A stretch of DNA of 64,000 nt from Oidiodendron maius Zn (lineage: Eukaryota > Ascomycota > Leotiomycetes > Myxotrichaceae). Shown in pieces: positions 34,179 to 44,799 of the stretch. The notes beneath the pieces were generated by a model. The model made no database searches and was not told the DNA's origin. It worked only from the letters and a program-made list of their open reading frames with translations. Made by a program: the position numbers and the translations under genes. Location of the stretch: assembly GCA_000827325.1 (NCBI GenBank), contig KN832879.1:1178001-1242000 (forward strand), written 5' to 3'. Within the stretch, counting starts at the first letter, position 1, and every line of letters starts with the position of its first letter.

Positions 34179-37077
34179 CTAGGCTGGTACGGTCTTTGGT
34201 GCTCGACGAGATACTCGACGAGACACCTTTGAAGATTGCTTCTGGTTATCAATGATAGATGAAGGATCATCAATGATGCCGCAGATGGCTTCGAGCTCAA
34301 CCCCTTCCAGGGCGTCGGCCTCGAGCAACTCTGGCGCAAGAAGCGTCACGGCAGCCGTTAATGCGGCAGTGATTTCTCCGCATAAGAAACCGTCCCCACT
34401 TGCATCGAGCGTGACCCCAATGTTCAGGCGGTTTGCGTATGGATCCCCTGCACCAGCCATGACGACGGCTAGAGCAGCTAGTTAGCCCTCGATTCGAAGA
34501 CATGGAGAGGAGAGATATATGACTTACTAACTTCGTTGGGCGCACTGCACATCCGTGCCTCGTAGTGGCAGACTATGGGAGGATCGCAATTATCGAAACA
34601 GCGCTCTGCAAGCCTGCTCTCCTCCTCCAGAAGCCCTCCTCGCTCCCAAAGGACCGCGCCATTATCACGGCGGGCCTTTCTTCGGAGGCGTTTGGTTGGA
34701 ATAGGCCCTTTACCACAGCCGGATCCCGTCTCATCTGCATCAGCCTCATATGTGACATTTTTGCAAAGCTTTAAGGTCGGATCATTGAGAGCAGAGACCC
34801 AGGAAGAGATGCCGACAGATAGCATCTTTTCCAAAACAGCTTGGCTGGTGCTATTAGAAAGAAATGCGTTAGAATTGTTTGGTCCCAAAGACTACGCATA
34901 TATTGCGTGTGAACTCACAATGTGGCATCTTGGAGATACATTGCAGGCTTGAGAGGCTCCTCGCCGTCAGCAATAGCCGCTTCCACGTTGTCCATCTCAG
35001 CATGATCCCCCTTACAGGTCGAACCACTGCACATGGCTTTGAGCTTGCCGAACATCTCAGTAGCAAGATCCTTGCCGCCGTTTCCATCATCGGCATTTCC
35101 AATGTCGATGGTAGACAGATTGCCTACCCATGCGGCGATAGTAGGGGATGGTGCTGCGGTTGGGGTACAGCCGGCGACCGTTGTGCATGTCTCCGCATCA
35201 GCGATACCACCGATAATCGTACATGCGGCACAGTTACTAGTCCACACTTCAGTCTGGGTTGTGACGGTCTCCCTGGCAGTAGTGGCAGTGGGAATGGACT
35301 TGTATGCACAGCTTTCAGATTGTGCGCTCGTTGCAGGCAAGACACTGAGTGTGATAGACTTGTCGCACAAGCAGAACGCTTGGTTAATGCCCTGATCTGG
35401 ATCTTCATTGTGAAGTTCGCATGAAGGCGTCGGCGCTGGTGTGATGCTAGCAGGGACTGAACTTGTTGAGGAACCGATAGCTGCGCCGGTCGCAAAACAA
35501 CTGGCCGGCACATCGCGCTTCTTCCTCTGAGGAGCCTTGGCGAAGGTTTTGTGGAGATCTTGGACAGCCGTGTCTACGTTGCCCATAAACTTTTCGAAGT
35601 CTGTCACCTTAGGGCTGCCGTACAGATCTCTAAATTCGAACAAAGGCACTGAGCGCTGTGAGTTGTACATTTTCTCCGTTGCTGTTTTAAGGCCTCCAAT
35701 AGAACCGTCGATGCTTTCATCAAATACTGAGAGCGCATCCTTATCGCCAGTTCCGGAGCCGATGCCTTGAATCCTGTCCAACAAATTAGCATATAAGACG
35801 GTCATGTCTATCGAGTAAGTTGAGGACTTTAAGAGCTCGAGCTGTCTCGGGAGCTGGCATGCAACTGCCTAGGCTCCTGAAACAACCCGAGCTCCTTAGC
35901 CCCTGTAGGAGGAATAGCATTTTAGTATCAGAATAGGCCTACCAGGTTTTAATGTTCACGCTAGCAGCGGAATTTTTGAACGCCAATCCACCAAACTTAT
36001 TGTTGGAGACTGGCTTCGTTACGGACCCGGAGCAGTAGTCGTTGTCAACCCTACACAATGTTGGTCTGGTGAGCAAGAAGAGTCGGGTTACTTACTCAAG
36101 ACTGCCATCTTCTGTCTTGTAACATGCAAGAGAATTCAAAAGAGCGAATAGGTCGCCCGGAATCTTCGATTTGACTTGTTGAAATATGGTGTTGAACTCG
36201 GTTCGAGGCATGAAGGTTAACATCAGCTTAGGGCTTTGATCCGGTGCCAGGGGGTATTTCGCGCCTTTGGCATAGGATAATACCAAGGAACAAAAGCCGA
36301 GTACATCATCACTGACTTTGGACTGGTCGATGCCATTTGTGTTGGACTGAAAATACTGCTGTGTTACGACAACTAGATTTTCGGCGTCAGGATTCCCTGC
36401 ACCTAGGGTCTCGAAACCGTCCAGAATGTTCCGCTTTGAAACGTCTGGATCTGCTAGCTGTTCTTTCATAAGACTATACAGCGCTTCAAGGGGCATTGGT
36501 GCAGTGACCTGTGCATCCCACTCCACGTCTTCTGGTTTTGTGCCCTTGCCTGGGGCTCCGACACTCCACGGATTGCATTTACTATTCGCAACGTCTATAT
36601 TGTTTGCGTTGGCCCCGTTCCAGGGCTGCCAAGCAATCTGGTGGCATTAGTACGACAGGAAGAGGCAGGAAGGCAACTTCCTGCACTTACAAAGTCCGCA
36701 GCAGCTGCTGCACCTGCCTTAGCAGCATCTCCACTCCCAACTTTGATATTCTGGCCATTCAAAATGTACTCTGCATGGAGCTTCCCCGCGGCGCCAACCG
36801 TGTCTGCTGTCAGCTCGAAGTTCGTCCCCGTACGTCCTGCAATGACTTGTCTCTTTGCCGCATCGGTATCAGTCTTACTACAGGCACCGTTCTGGAGATA
36901 GAACTGGGGAGTCTCGAATTCGGCGCCAATGCCTGCAGATCCATCGGAAGTGGGTGCGGTTAGTTCGTCTCCCTCACTATCCTGGACCGCTGCATCGCAC
37001 GCATCCACTCGTGGCTGTAGAGGCACATGGATTGCAGAAGCACTAAGTAGAATCGATAAGTATAGAAGCAGATGCAT
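34179..37077 (-). CDS. Large secreted multi-exon protein of unknown function
   Basis: Start at 37077 (MHLLLYLSILLSASAIHV, signal peptide). Exons: 37077-36691; 36637-36096; 36050-about 35943; about 35868-34919; 34850-34528; 34477-34179. Clear introns: 36638-36690, 36051-36095, 34851-34918, 34478-34527, all GT-AG. The join between the third and fourth exons (about 35,869-35,942) does not resolve cleanly and may hide a frame change. The total is near 870 residues. Landmarks are GTNFELTADTVGAAGKLHAEYILNG, APMPLEALYSLMKEQL, VSDDVLGFCSLVLSYAKGAKYPL and CQLPRQLELLKSSTYSIDM. The middle has many cysteines and threonines. Dibasic KEX2-like sites (QRKKR-D and RRKARR-D) suggest processing in the secretory route. 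I know these blocks only as a widespread uncharacterised fungal secreted family, and no catalytic motif is seen. Confidence 0.65.
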
Positions 37078-37882
37078 GGTGGGCAACTCCTGTTTCATGT
37101 AAAGACAAGCTGGGCCATGATAATGGATCGAAGACTTTTTGTTTTCTCAAGTATAAACGAGACAAGTACAGGGTTTATATGCTTTCACTTTCCCAACTGT
37201 TATATCAAAAGAAGGCACTTCCTTCATCCTACTTATTTCAAGCCCCCAGGTTGGTATCCTAAGCCTCCTGAGGTAGACATTGCCAGCCGTACAGATTTGT
37301 AAAATATTCAGATATAGATACGTAGTACTTATTTTGTCACTATGCTTGAGGGTTTCAGGATGAACACCTATATAATAGAGTAGTGATGCCAGTACGATAC
37401 TCAGTTCTATTAGGTGAATAGTCCCTTCCGCCCGATCTGAAAAGAGGTTAATGCTGGTGGAAAATAGATGCGGCAATATGAACGACTCTTAGATACCAAC
37501 AATTCGCTGAAGGGATTGAGGCACAGTTAGGTGGCTGATTCGCAGACGAGGATTGGGAGTGAGGCTGTAAAAGCTAAATGGGGAAGAAGCTTGCTCTAAA
37601 CTAAAAGCGTACCATGCCCCCCACTTATCAGCCGACTCGCCAGCTCACCAACTGGTGGCACAGGTATAAGCATAGGCAGACTTTGCAATCGCAAACCTAG
37701 CCGGGTTGCGTTTCTCAGTATTTCACTAGCAATTTGGATCTGAATCATTGCGCATTTCCCACTCGAGCCTTCTACCCCTTAGCGCCTTCAGCTCGATTAC
37801 TCCGTATCTCTCAACATCAACATTTGGAACTCATGATTCGCCTCAGGAGCGTTCCCTCTAATAGTCAAGTGTGACCACTGCC
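37078..37882. other. Divergent intergenic interval
   Basis: Lies between the start of the secreted-protein gene and the start of the F-box-type gene, so it probably holds both promoters. No element was recognised. Confidence 0.5.
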
Positions 37883-39358
37883 ATGGCTACCCCAGCTCTC
37901 ACTGGTTTGCCTACCGAACTGTTGGACAAAATCATCCCACACGTCTTGCCAGAAGGCTTCGAGAGCCTGGCATTAACATGCAGGACAATCTACGAACTAT
38001 GCACACCATTCATCCAGCGTCACAACCACCTTCGCTCGCAGTTCCAAAAATTTAGATACAGGGAAATATCAAGAGACCCGTCATTATCACCCATCAGAAC
38101 AGCGTTCGATCTCATCACACGCATCGCTATCGAGCCAATGGTGGCGTGTTATATTAGGGACGCTGACTTCAACCGTGACAGCTTCCCCCCTCGTGCCAGA
38201 CTCCCTCAGCTTGTACCAGATGTTCATCGTGGTGGGCCTGTGGTCACGCTGCTTGCCGATTCTCCCTACCTAGGACAAGCAGGTCTGGATTGGATGGAGT
38301 ACTATGCTCTAATTGAAGAGGATCTCAAACAAGACCCCCGCTACTCACAACACGCTGCTGCTTTTCTTTTGACGCTCCTGCCCAACGTCAAGACCCTCAC
38401 GCTACCAAGATTATGGAAGCCACTCGACAAAACTGAGAAGCTTCTCGATGTTATTGTTCGCGAAACCAAGCACTCGCATTTCCCATGGGACAAACCTAGT
38501 CTCGCTCAAGTCACCAGATTTGAGTCATTCAGCTCGTTAGGTGCCGGACACCGATTTGACTTGGATAAAGCGGTTCCCTTCCTGGCCTTACCACGCATCC
38601 GGTCATTTCGCGGCCCCAGCTGCGTGTCCATAGGTGATGCCTCCTTGACACTCGCATCCAAAGATCCGTATCTTCGCTACGGTGAGACGCTTGAAACTGT
38701 TCATCTCGTGAGCTGTTGTATCGACGAGGTGGCCATTGCTGACTTTCTCAAACACACCCCACGTCTTAGGACGTTTATGTACTCTCATTCGACTAGGGGA
38801 GATATCGACCACCAGGACTGGAATATCTGCAAATTCGTCACGGCAATCGAACGCGAGGTAGGGAGTTGCCTCGAGGAGCTTTCTATCTCTATACACGAGC
38901 TACGCGGCTCGATTACTCCTGGCAGGGCGTCGATGCGCGGCTTTCGGCGTCTGCAAAAGCTTCAATTCCCTCTCGAGATTGCAATGTGTAACGTTACTAA
39001 TGCTATATCTCGAGTTGCTACACTAAACGAAGGTTTAACGGACCAAGAACTAGGCAAATCTGAGCCATTTATCGGTGACCTTGTACCTCCTTCAGTCTCT
39101 CAGCTATCATTACTATCAAAGGGAACAAATCATCATGAGAAGGCCCTAAAGGTCATGTTTCGTGATTTCGCCGCTAAGAAGGATTCTCAGTTGCCTGCTC
39201 TTAAGGAAATCCATCTTTCCTGCCCCATAAGTCCAAGTGCAGACGATGCGTACAAGGAAGAGTGTATAAAGCTCGTCGCGGAGACCGAGGAGGTGGGCGT
39301 AGTGTTACACTTAGAGGAATGGCCGCGTTCGATAACTATGACATGGGATGGGGCATAG
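37883..39358 (+). CDS. F-box-like protein
   Basis: A single-exon frame of 491 residues from the ATG at 37883 (MATPALTGLPTELLDKI). An in-frame GTG lies four codons upstream but is not a likely start. Residues about 6-45 (LTGLPTELLDKIIPHVLPEGFESLALTCRTIYELCTP, in two overlapping pieces) form an F-box: LPxE, hydrophobic core and LxLTCR. The rest has leucine-rich spacing but no clear LRR units. F-box proteins usually bring substrates to SCF ubiquitin ligases. The target is unknown. No breaks are seen. Confidence 0.75.
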   Translation: MATPALTGLPTELLDKIIPHVLPEGFESLALTCRTIYELCTPFIQRHNHLRSQFQKFRYREISRDPSLSPIRTAFDLITRIAIEPMVACYIRDADFNRDSFPPRARLPQLVPDVHRGGPVVTLLADSPYLGQAGLDWMEYYALIEEDLKQDPRYSQHAAAFLLTLLPNVKTLTLPRLWKPLDKTEKLLDVIVRETKHSHFPWDKPSLAQVTRFESFSSLGAGHRFDLDKAVPFLALPRIRSFRGPSCVSIGDASLTLASKDPYLRYGETLETVHLVSCCIDEVAIADFLKHTPRLRTFMYSHSTRGDIDHQDWNICKFVTAIEREVGSCLEELSISIHELRGSITPGRASMRGFRRLQKLQFPLEIAMCNVTNAISRVATLNEGLTDQELGKSEPFIGDLVPPSVSQLSLLSKGTNHHEKALKVMFRDFAAKKDSQLPALKEIHLSCPISPSADDAYKEECIKLVAETEEVGVVLHLEEWPRSITMTWDGA

Positions 39359-41033
39359 TAACAGAGTTCCTTTTCTTTGAGATAGAATAAGACTTTAATA
39401 CAATCTGGCTCCACTATACCCTTGACTCTTTGACATCAAAGCGACTTGAGTTGTTCAAATTTTTGGTCCTCATTTTGCTGCAACTTACCTCGCGCTTCCT
39501 CCAACGAGGCATTTCAAGAACTGAAATTTCTTTCCTAAGAATGATATCCCGGTTTTGCAGGAAGCCATAATCCAAGCACCCCAAGAACGTTCGGTTTCAC
39601 GATAATTCTTGGGGGGGTTCGGCCGCCAATCATTCGGCAATATGGCTTTTCACTCTCATTTCTGGCGTCGTGGGAAAATAACCCTAATGACAACCCCTTC
39701 ATGACTTTTTGATAAACCTTTCATAAACTCAAATTGACATATCTCATGTCCCCAGTCGTGTAATTCTTTCTCGATAAGAGAGCCAGTGATTGGATTTCTA
39801 AGACTTCTCAGGCTAAGCCAATGCGTATATAAACAATATTCCGTAAGCGTGTGCTCCAGTAATTCTATAATATTCAATACATATAGTGGATGGAGCACAT
39901 TACGAGTCAGTCTCTTACCAAGACAGATATTATTGATACACATGTAGGTGGTTTAAGAGCCTCTCTTGTCATAAACTGTTACGCACAACATAAGCTTTTG
40001 CAGTATGGCTTATCAGATACTGCAAGGCGTAAACCCCTTCTTAACTAGAATAGTATGTAACACACACGTAACCTAAGTTATTAGCTTATTGCTAACACTA
40101 ACTTATCAATTGACTACTTTATTAGAGCAAATAGAGTATTAAGCCACAAAATCTTGTTGACTCTAAAATACACTAGCCTCACCTAGAAGAGGTTATAACT
40201 TCCTTAATCCTTTTTCTCGTTAACTATCGCCCATTGATAGACTAATCCTTTAATGTTATACAGAAGCTATCTTCTAGCTCTCTATATAGCTCATAGGCGT
40301 TGTTGACAACCCAAATTGACTTCCGGGAACTCTGCCTGGTAGTTGGTGCGCCCAGACCCTTATAGAATTTGGATCTTACACTTAAGGAAGTTAGCTTGGA
40401 AGTACAATACCGCCCAAAATTTTCTCAAGACTTATTGCCACGTTCTCTTGCGCGGACACAAACGGACATGAGCAGAAATTCGACGAGATTTCATAGTGTG
40501 CGTCCAGCATTGTCGTCTTTGCGGGGGCATGACAAGCACCCGCGGTCCGAGACGAAGCTCCGGTGGAAACTAGAAGATGATACGAGACTGGTCGAAATAA
40601 AGCATGGCGGAAGCTTATGAAAAGAGATCTATGCTAAGTTTCTGACCCCAGGGACTATTCATGTACAGGTGTTCTGCAAAGCTCAAAAGTCGTCTGGCAC
40701 AAAATGGACCTTAATCGCCCTATGCTACATTAAGCTAGTATAGGAATATCTAATGGAATGAGATAGATAAAGGGCGCTCAAGGGAAAGATTTGGATGTTA
40801 ATCTTCGAGAAGTCTACAATTGGAGCTAACCTCGCAATCCGCATGCTTTAGACATTTAGGCGGCATCTAGTTAAATAGGACTTTTTTTTAGTCAAGAACA
40901 ACTATTACTCATTCGGCTTACACGATATTAATGCATATCCATCCTTCCTCAAGTATTGGTGATAAACAGATAGTCCCCTGCATATGCTTAGAAGCTTTAG
41001 GAGCTGGTGTTCGGCGCCAATCCATTTCCATCA
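39359..41033. other. Gene-poor AT-rich interval
   Basis: Short frames (39656-39943 minus, 95 residues; 40369-40620 plus, 83 residues) carry no recognised domain. The part from 39,960 to 40,320 is TA-rich and decayed-looking. Confidence 0.4.
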
Positions 41034-41660
41034 GGATTTTCCTGAACTTCCTTTGTATGCCTTGTCAAAATTAAGGCATTGTTGACCCATGTGGTACGAG
41101 TGATTCTGAATACTCTCTCCTGTAGTGAAGTATGTATAGGTTGGATTGGCATTGGCTGGATCTAATATATATCTCTTCATTGAGTAGGCATGGTCGGTGG
41201 CGGATGAGGTGTCGGATGATGTACCAGATGAAGAATATGGCGACGACAGGGAGGAGCTTATGTAACGCAGTGTAGAAGAGCTGTAAGAAGCATACTTAGC
41301 AAGGGGTTACATTTGGTTGGGATAGCTGCTATTTGGATATATAATAGTAGAGACAGGAGAGAGGGTTTATTTGAGATGGTGATACTCTATAATCATGACG
41401 AATAAGACTAAGCGTATAGAGAAAGCAGGACATACCTTGTGGCCGAGCCTTTTGCTGCCGCAGTTGAGGGAGGAGGGGGAGCCATGTCACGGGACCAGTT
41501 TGGGAGGAAGGGGGAGGCGAACGATAGATTGGAAGTAAGATAGGAAAGCCACAAGGTTTGTTGCCTTTCAGTGGGAGGACGAAATAAATTCTGAGCAACA
41601 TGACTACTGGCGCGCGGTATTCTTTATATGCCGAAGGTAGAGCAGAGAGCATAGACATTC
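41034..41660 (-). repeat. Dispersed repeat family, copy 2 (main block)
   Basis: Homologous to 31267-31940 by eye along its length. Differences are mainly substitutions and small gaps. In this copy the minus strand reads ERVFRITRTTWVNNALILTR near the left end after an AG acceptor-like site; the same stretch is recognisable in copy 1. Shared coding-like sense supports a real gene on the element. Confidence 0.6.
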
Positions 41661-41869
41661 TGAGAAGGCCAGTTCGTTTAAGCCTGAACGACCAGAAGGC
41701 AGTGAGGTCGACCCGGATCCAGTGCGATCGACCCGGATCCAGTGGTGGTCGCGTGTGGACCGGAAAATAATAACGGGACCAATAAGGAACCCCATACAAG
41801 GATAGAAGAACTGCAAGACAAGTCGCACGCCCCACTCGGCTGTGCAGGCCTGCGGCTCGCGGCCACAGC

Positions 41870-42065
41870 GAAGGCAGATAGGTACTTTCGTAGTCTGCTA
41901 GGGGGTTATTGTATAAAAATGGGGATTTTGAATGCCCAGAGTTGTCGGAAGTACTTTTGTGGTGCTTGACTGGCATGGCTGCCTCCTTCTACTGGTTGTC
42001 AGGCTCTGGCTGTCTTATGGCTGACGGTACTTTTGTATAGGCCGCAACCTTATTTGACGAGGGAA
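41870..42065 (-). repeat. Dispersed repeat family, copy 2 (upstream block)
   Basis: Shares AGATAGGTACTTTCGT and the GTACTTTTGTGGTG ... CTTATTTGACGAGG series with the third copy and copy 1. Confidence 0.45.
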
Positions 42066-42089
42066 TGGCGGAGGAGGGTGGTCGGATGG

Positions 42090-42624
42090 CTCTGCGCCCG
42101 GGGAGTGCGACAATATGATACCCGTCAGACGGTGGTCTCGTCGATGAAGGGAAGATGACCTCAGAGGAAAGGGAAATACACGGCGTCTATTTACAGTCGG
42201 GTGATACCCAGGACAGGGGGAGTCTGGCCGAGGAATTCAAGCAAGTAACCCAACCAGTAGGAAAGCGAAGATAGCTCATTGACTAAATAGAGTAACTCTT
42301 TTACCTCATTCCATACAGTTGCTTGCGATCGAAGCGGGCATTCAGGCAGCTGTGAAAGCCACGTGCATCTCGGTTCCGGGGGACGTCCGACATCTATGCC
42401 GCGCCATGGAGATGAGTTGGCGGGTGACCGAACTCGGCGACAAAGGGGGGCGGTGGGAGGTTCTGCCGGATGGCCTGACTGTGAAGAATTGAAGCCAACG
42501 AATGACGGCACGCAGTTGTGGGGGGGAGCCGACTGTACTGACGGGGTTCTCAGCTATCGCGGAATGAACGTCAGAAGGGGGCTAGCCGTAGGCCGGAGCA
42601 AGGGTTTACTTTTCCTTACCCTCC
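42090..42624. other. GC-richer interval between repeat blocks
   Basis: Two overlapping opposite-strand frames of about 100 residues (42191-42511 minus; 42363-42650 plus) are shadows of each other and show no family signal. Probably non-coding repeat body. Confidence 0.35.
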
Positions 42625-42825
42625 CTCACCTCACTAACCAACCTTCTTAACATACATCACTAGCGTACTTCTAACCTCTTTAACATACCTCCGTCACATA
42701 CCTTCTTAACGTACCTCCATAGCCTGCCTCCTTAACCCACCTTAACTTACCTCGCTAATGTACCTGACTAATGTATCTCCTTAACCTATCTCCTTCGTGA
42801 ACTCCCTCCCTAACCTACCTCCCAC
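42625..42825. repeat. Degenerate tandem repeat around TTAACNTACCTC
   Basis: The words CTTAACATAC, CTTAACGTACCTCC, CTTAACCCACC, CTTAACTTACCTC, CTAATGTACC and CCTTAACCTATCTCC follow each other at roughly 12-18-base spacing. This is a decayed minisatellite lying between two repeat-family blocks. Confidence 0.6.
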
Positions 42826-42834
42826 GGCCTCGGT

Positions 42835-43015
42835 GGTAGCAGATAGGTACTTTCGTGGGGCACATACCGAGTTATCAGCGTGTACATAGCGCTAGCATCA
42901 TGACGGCGCAGGGGGGTGCGCGGTGCGTGATTGGCGTGGTTATGATTTCTTGTGGCTGATGTAAGATTATGCAGTACTCGTGGTGTCTGCTACTTTATCT
43001 GACAAGATGCTTTCC
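42835..43015 (-). repeat. Dispersed repeat family, third partial copy
   Basis: Shares GCAGATAGGTACTTTCGTG with 41,870 and has a more diverged equivalent of the TTATTTGACGAGG end (TTTATCTGACAAGATG). Only the upstream block is present. Confidence 0.4.
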
Positions 43016-44799
43016 CTCTCGGTGCAGGGTCGTGTAAGGCAGGGCGTACAGGCTTCGCAGGAGCAGAATGGAAATGATTGTTAACTAGCCACATTTTCTA
43101 CTTGCAAGCCCAGCAGGAGAAGATAGAAATGCTGTCAAATTAGCTCCTTTTCGATTAAGGCTGTTGTGCAGCGCCTTTCGTAATGGAGCACCAACCACTG
43201 GGTCCGTAGTAGCCATATTTGCCCGATGAGGTGCCTAGTCCTCGATCGCCTTCCTAGTCAAGAGTTTCCCCGCGAGTACTATATCACTATGTCGGCCATA
43301 GGGTGGTGGCAGAGTGGTGTGGAGAGAGAGGGGGAAGTCAGGAACTCAGGAACTCGAGAAGTTGAGTGGTCGAGAGTCGGGTGGTAGATCTGGTCCTGTA
43401 GTACCGTGCTGAGTAGTTGGCAGGAATTTTAAAGCTTGGCGAACTGTTGCTCCGGGAGTGGCGCCCAAAATAATGTCGCTATCCCGATGAAGAGGTATAT
43501 TTGATGCAATTTTAACGATATCTTTGAAGTGATCCTCTATTTCCCTGTTGTCGAAAGGGATGCGATTACCCTGCGACCTTTCTAACGTGCTCGATCCCAG
43601 ATGAAATCGATCGTGCATGACAAATGCGGCGCCCTCCGCTCCGCTTTAGTTGCTTTCGAGTTTGGAAGCTCCGCCAATCCCGCGTAGGACTGAGTCCATG
43701 GCGAACTGTAAGGTGGATGGAGCTGGCCCTATTTAGGACTATACTCGAGTATAGTCCCAAATAGGGTAAATTGTCAAGCTCTTCGTCACCCCCTTCCTTC
43801 CCTGCGCACGATGTTCGCCTCAACTGAGAATATGATTTTGGACTTTGTTCACGAGAACCTGATCTACCACTAGCTGAATACGTGACAATCTCGCTCGAAC
43901 GAAGATGGCTGCAAGTTCCTCTTCTGCCAAGAAGTCCGACCCAGAGCGCTTCAGCCTACGAGCAAGGCGAACAACTCTGCTCGCAATATATGTGAGATGT
44001 AGAGTATAATTAATAGGGAGGATATGCGCAAGCTCGAGGGAGAGAGGAGGTTGTTGTGTCGGATGCATGGCGTCGAGTTGGATATGTCAGGGTCTGTCAT
44101 GTAGCGCCCATCTTCCATTCATCTGTTTATTGGGTTAAACTATCCGAATCTTTATCAAGGTGAAGGCTTCAGTTAAAATTTTATTCTTGAAGCTGTGGTA
44201 AAATATATGAAGATAAAGATTACAAATGGCAAGGCTGGGGGGGGGGGTTACGCAAATAATCGCCAGAAGAATCATGGTTGACTGAGGGCTAAAGTAGGAT
44301 TTCGCTATATATAAGATTAGGTAAGTGTAACCGGACTGTAAGGAGATCAAAATAAGTCCCGCAGGTATTAAAATGGATGTCTTTATAACCGACTGTACAA
44401 CTGTGAATGCTGCGTACACTCTGTACTCTAAATTACGTCTTAAATCCAATCTGAGCTTTCCTAATACATTAGATCCATGCGGTATCTTGACTTCTTGGAG
44501 GTGCGGAGTTTACACACCACAGCGTATCGGCTGAGTGTGATATATGAGTGGGCGGGAAGAGGGAAGCTCATTTTGTACCCGAAGTTCGCCAGGCGACACC
44601 CAAATTTTGGCGCATTGCTACTTATCCTCGCAGGTGTTGAATCCAGTGGTCTACATTTAGTTGGGCCTCAGGGTCATCTTGATCATTGAATTCCCTTGTC
44701 TCCAACCCTCATACGCCATGTCTTATCTGTGTCTTGACGATGGTTGTATCTGCAAATAACGCAATGAATGCACTTCTTATATTTTATATAATCGTAGCT
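43016..44799. other. Gene-poor interval
   Basis: Minus-strand frames at 43346-43618 (90 residues, MHDRFHLGSSTLERSQGNRI...) and 43566-43823 (85 residues) lack recognised domains; the second is crossed by the 40-bp palindrome. A run of ten or more G lies near 44,237-44,247. A 104-residue hydrophobic minus frame (44135-44449) is in AT-rich DNA and is not accepted. Confidence 0.4.
43727..43766. repeat. 40-bp palindrome without loop, one mismatch
   Basis: The arms 43727-43746 and 43747-43766 are reverse complements except for one base pair and meet at CTCGAG. Each arm begins with CCCTATTT and runs through GGACTATACTC. Such a structure can extrude as a cruciform. It may be the join of two inverted element ends. 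Confidence 0.8.

Noticed and set aside
35033-35424. Plus-strand frames of 120-181 residues opposite the secreted-protein gene
   Set aside because: The minus strand has a signal peptide, splice sites and family blocks across the whole locus, so these are shadows.
42191-42650. Opposite-strand frames of about 100 residues between repeat blocks
   Set aside because: They shadow each other and have no recognisable protein features.
43566-43823. 85-residue minus-strand frame as a gene
   Set aside because: It runs across the 40-bp palindrome and has no protein features beyond chance.
44135-44449. 104-residue hydrophobic minus-strand frame as a membrane protein
   Set aside because: AT-rich DNA gives hydrophobic chance translations; there is no start context or family match, and a long G run lies inside.
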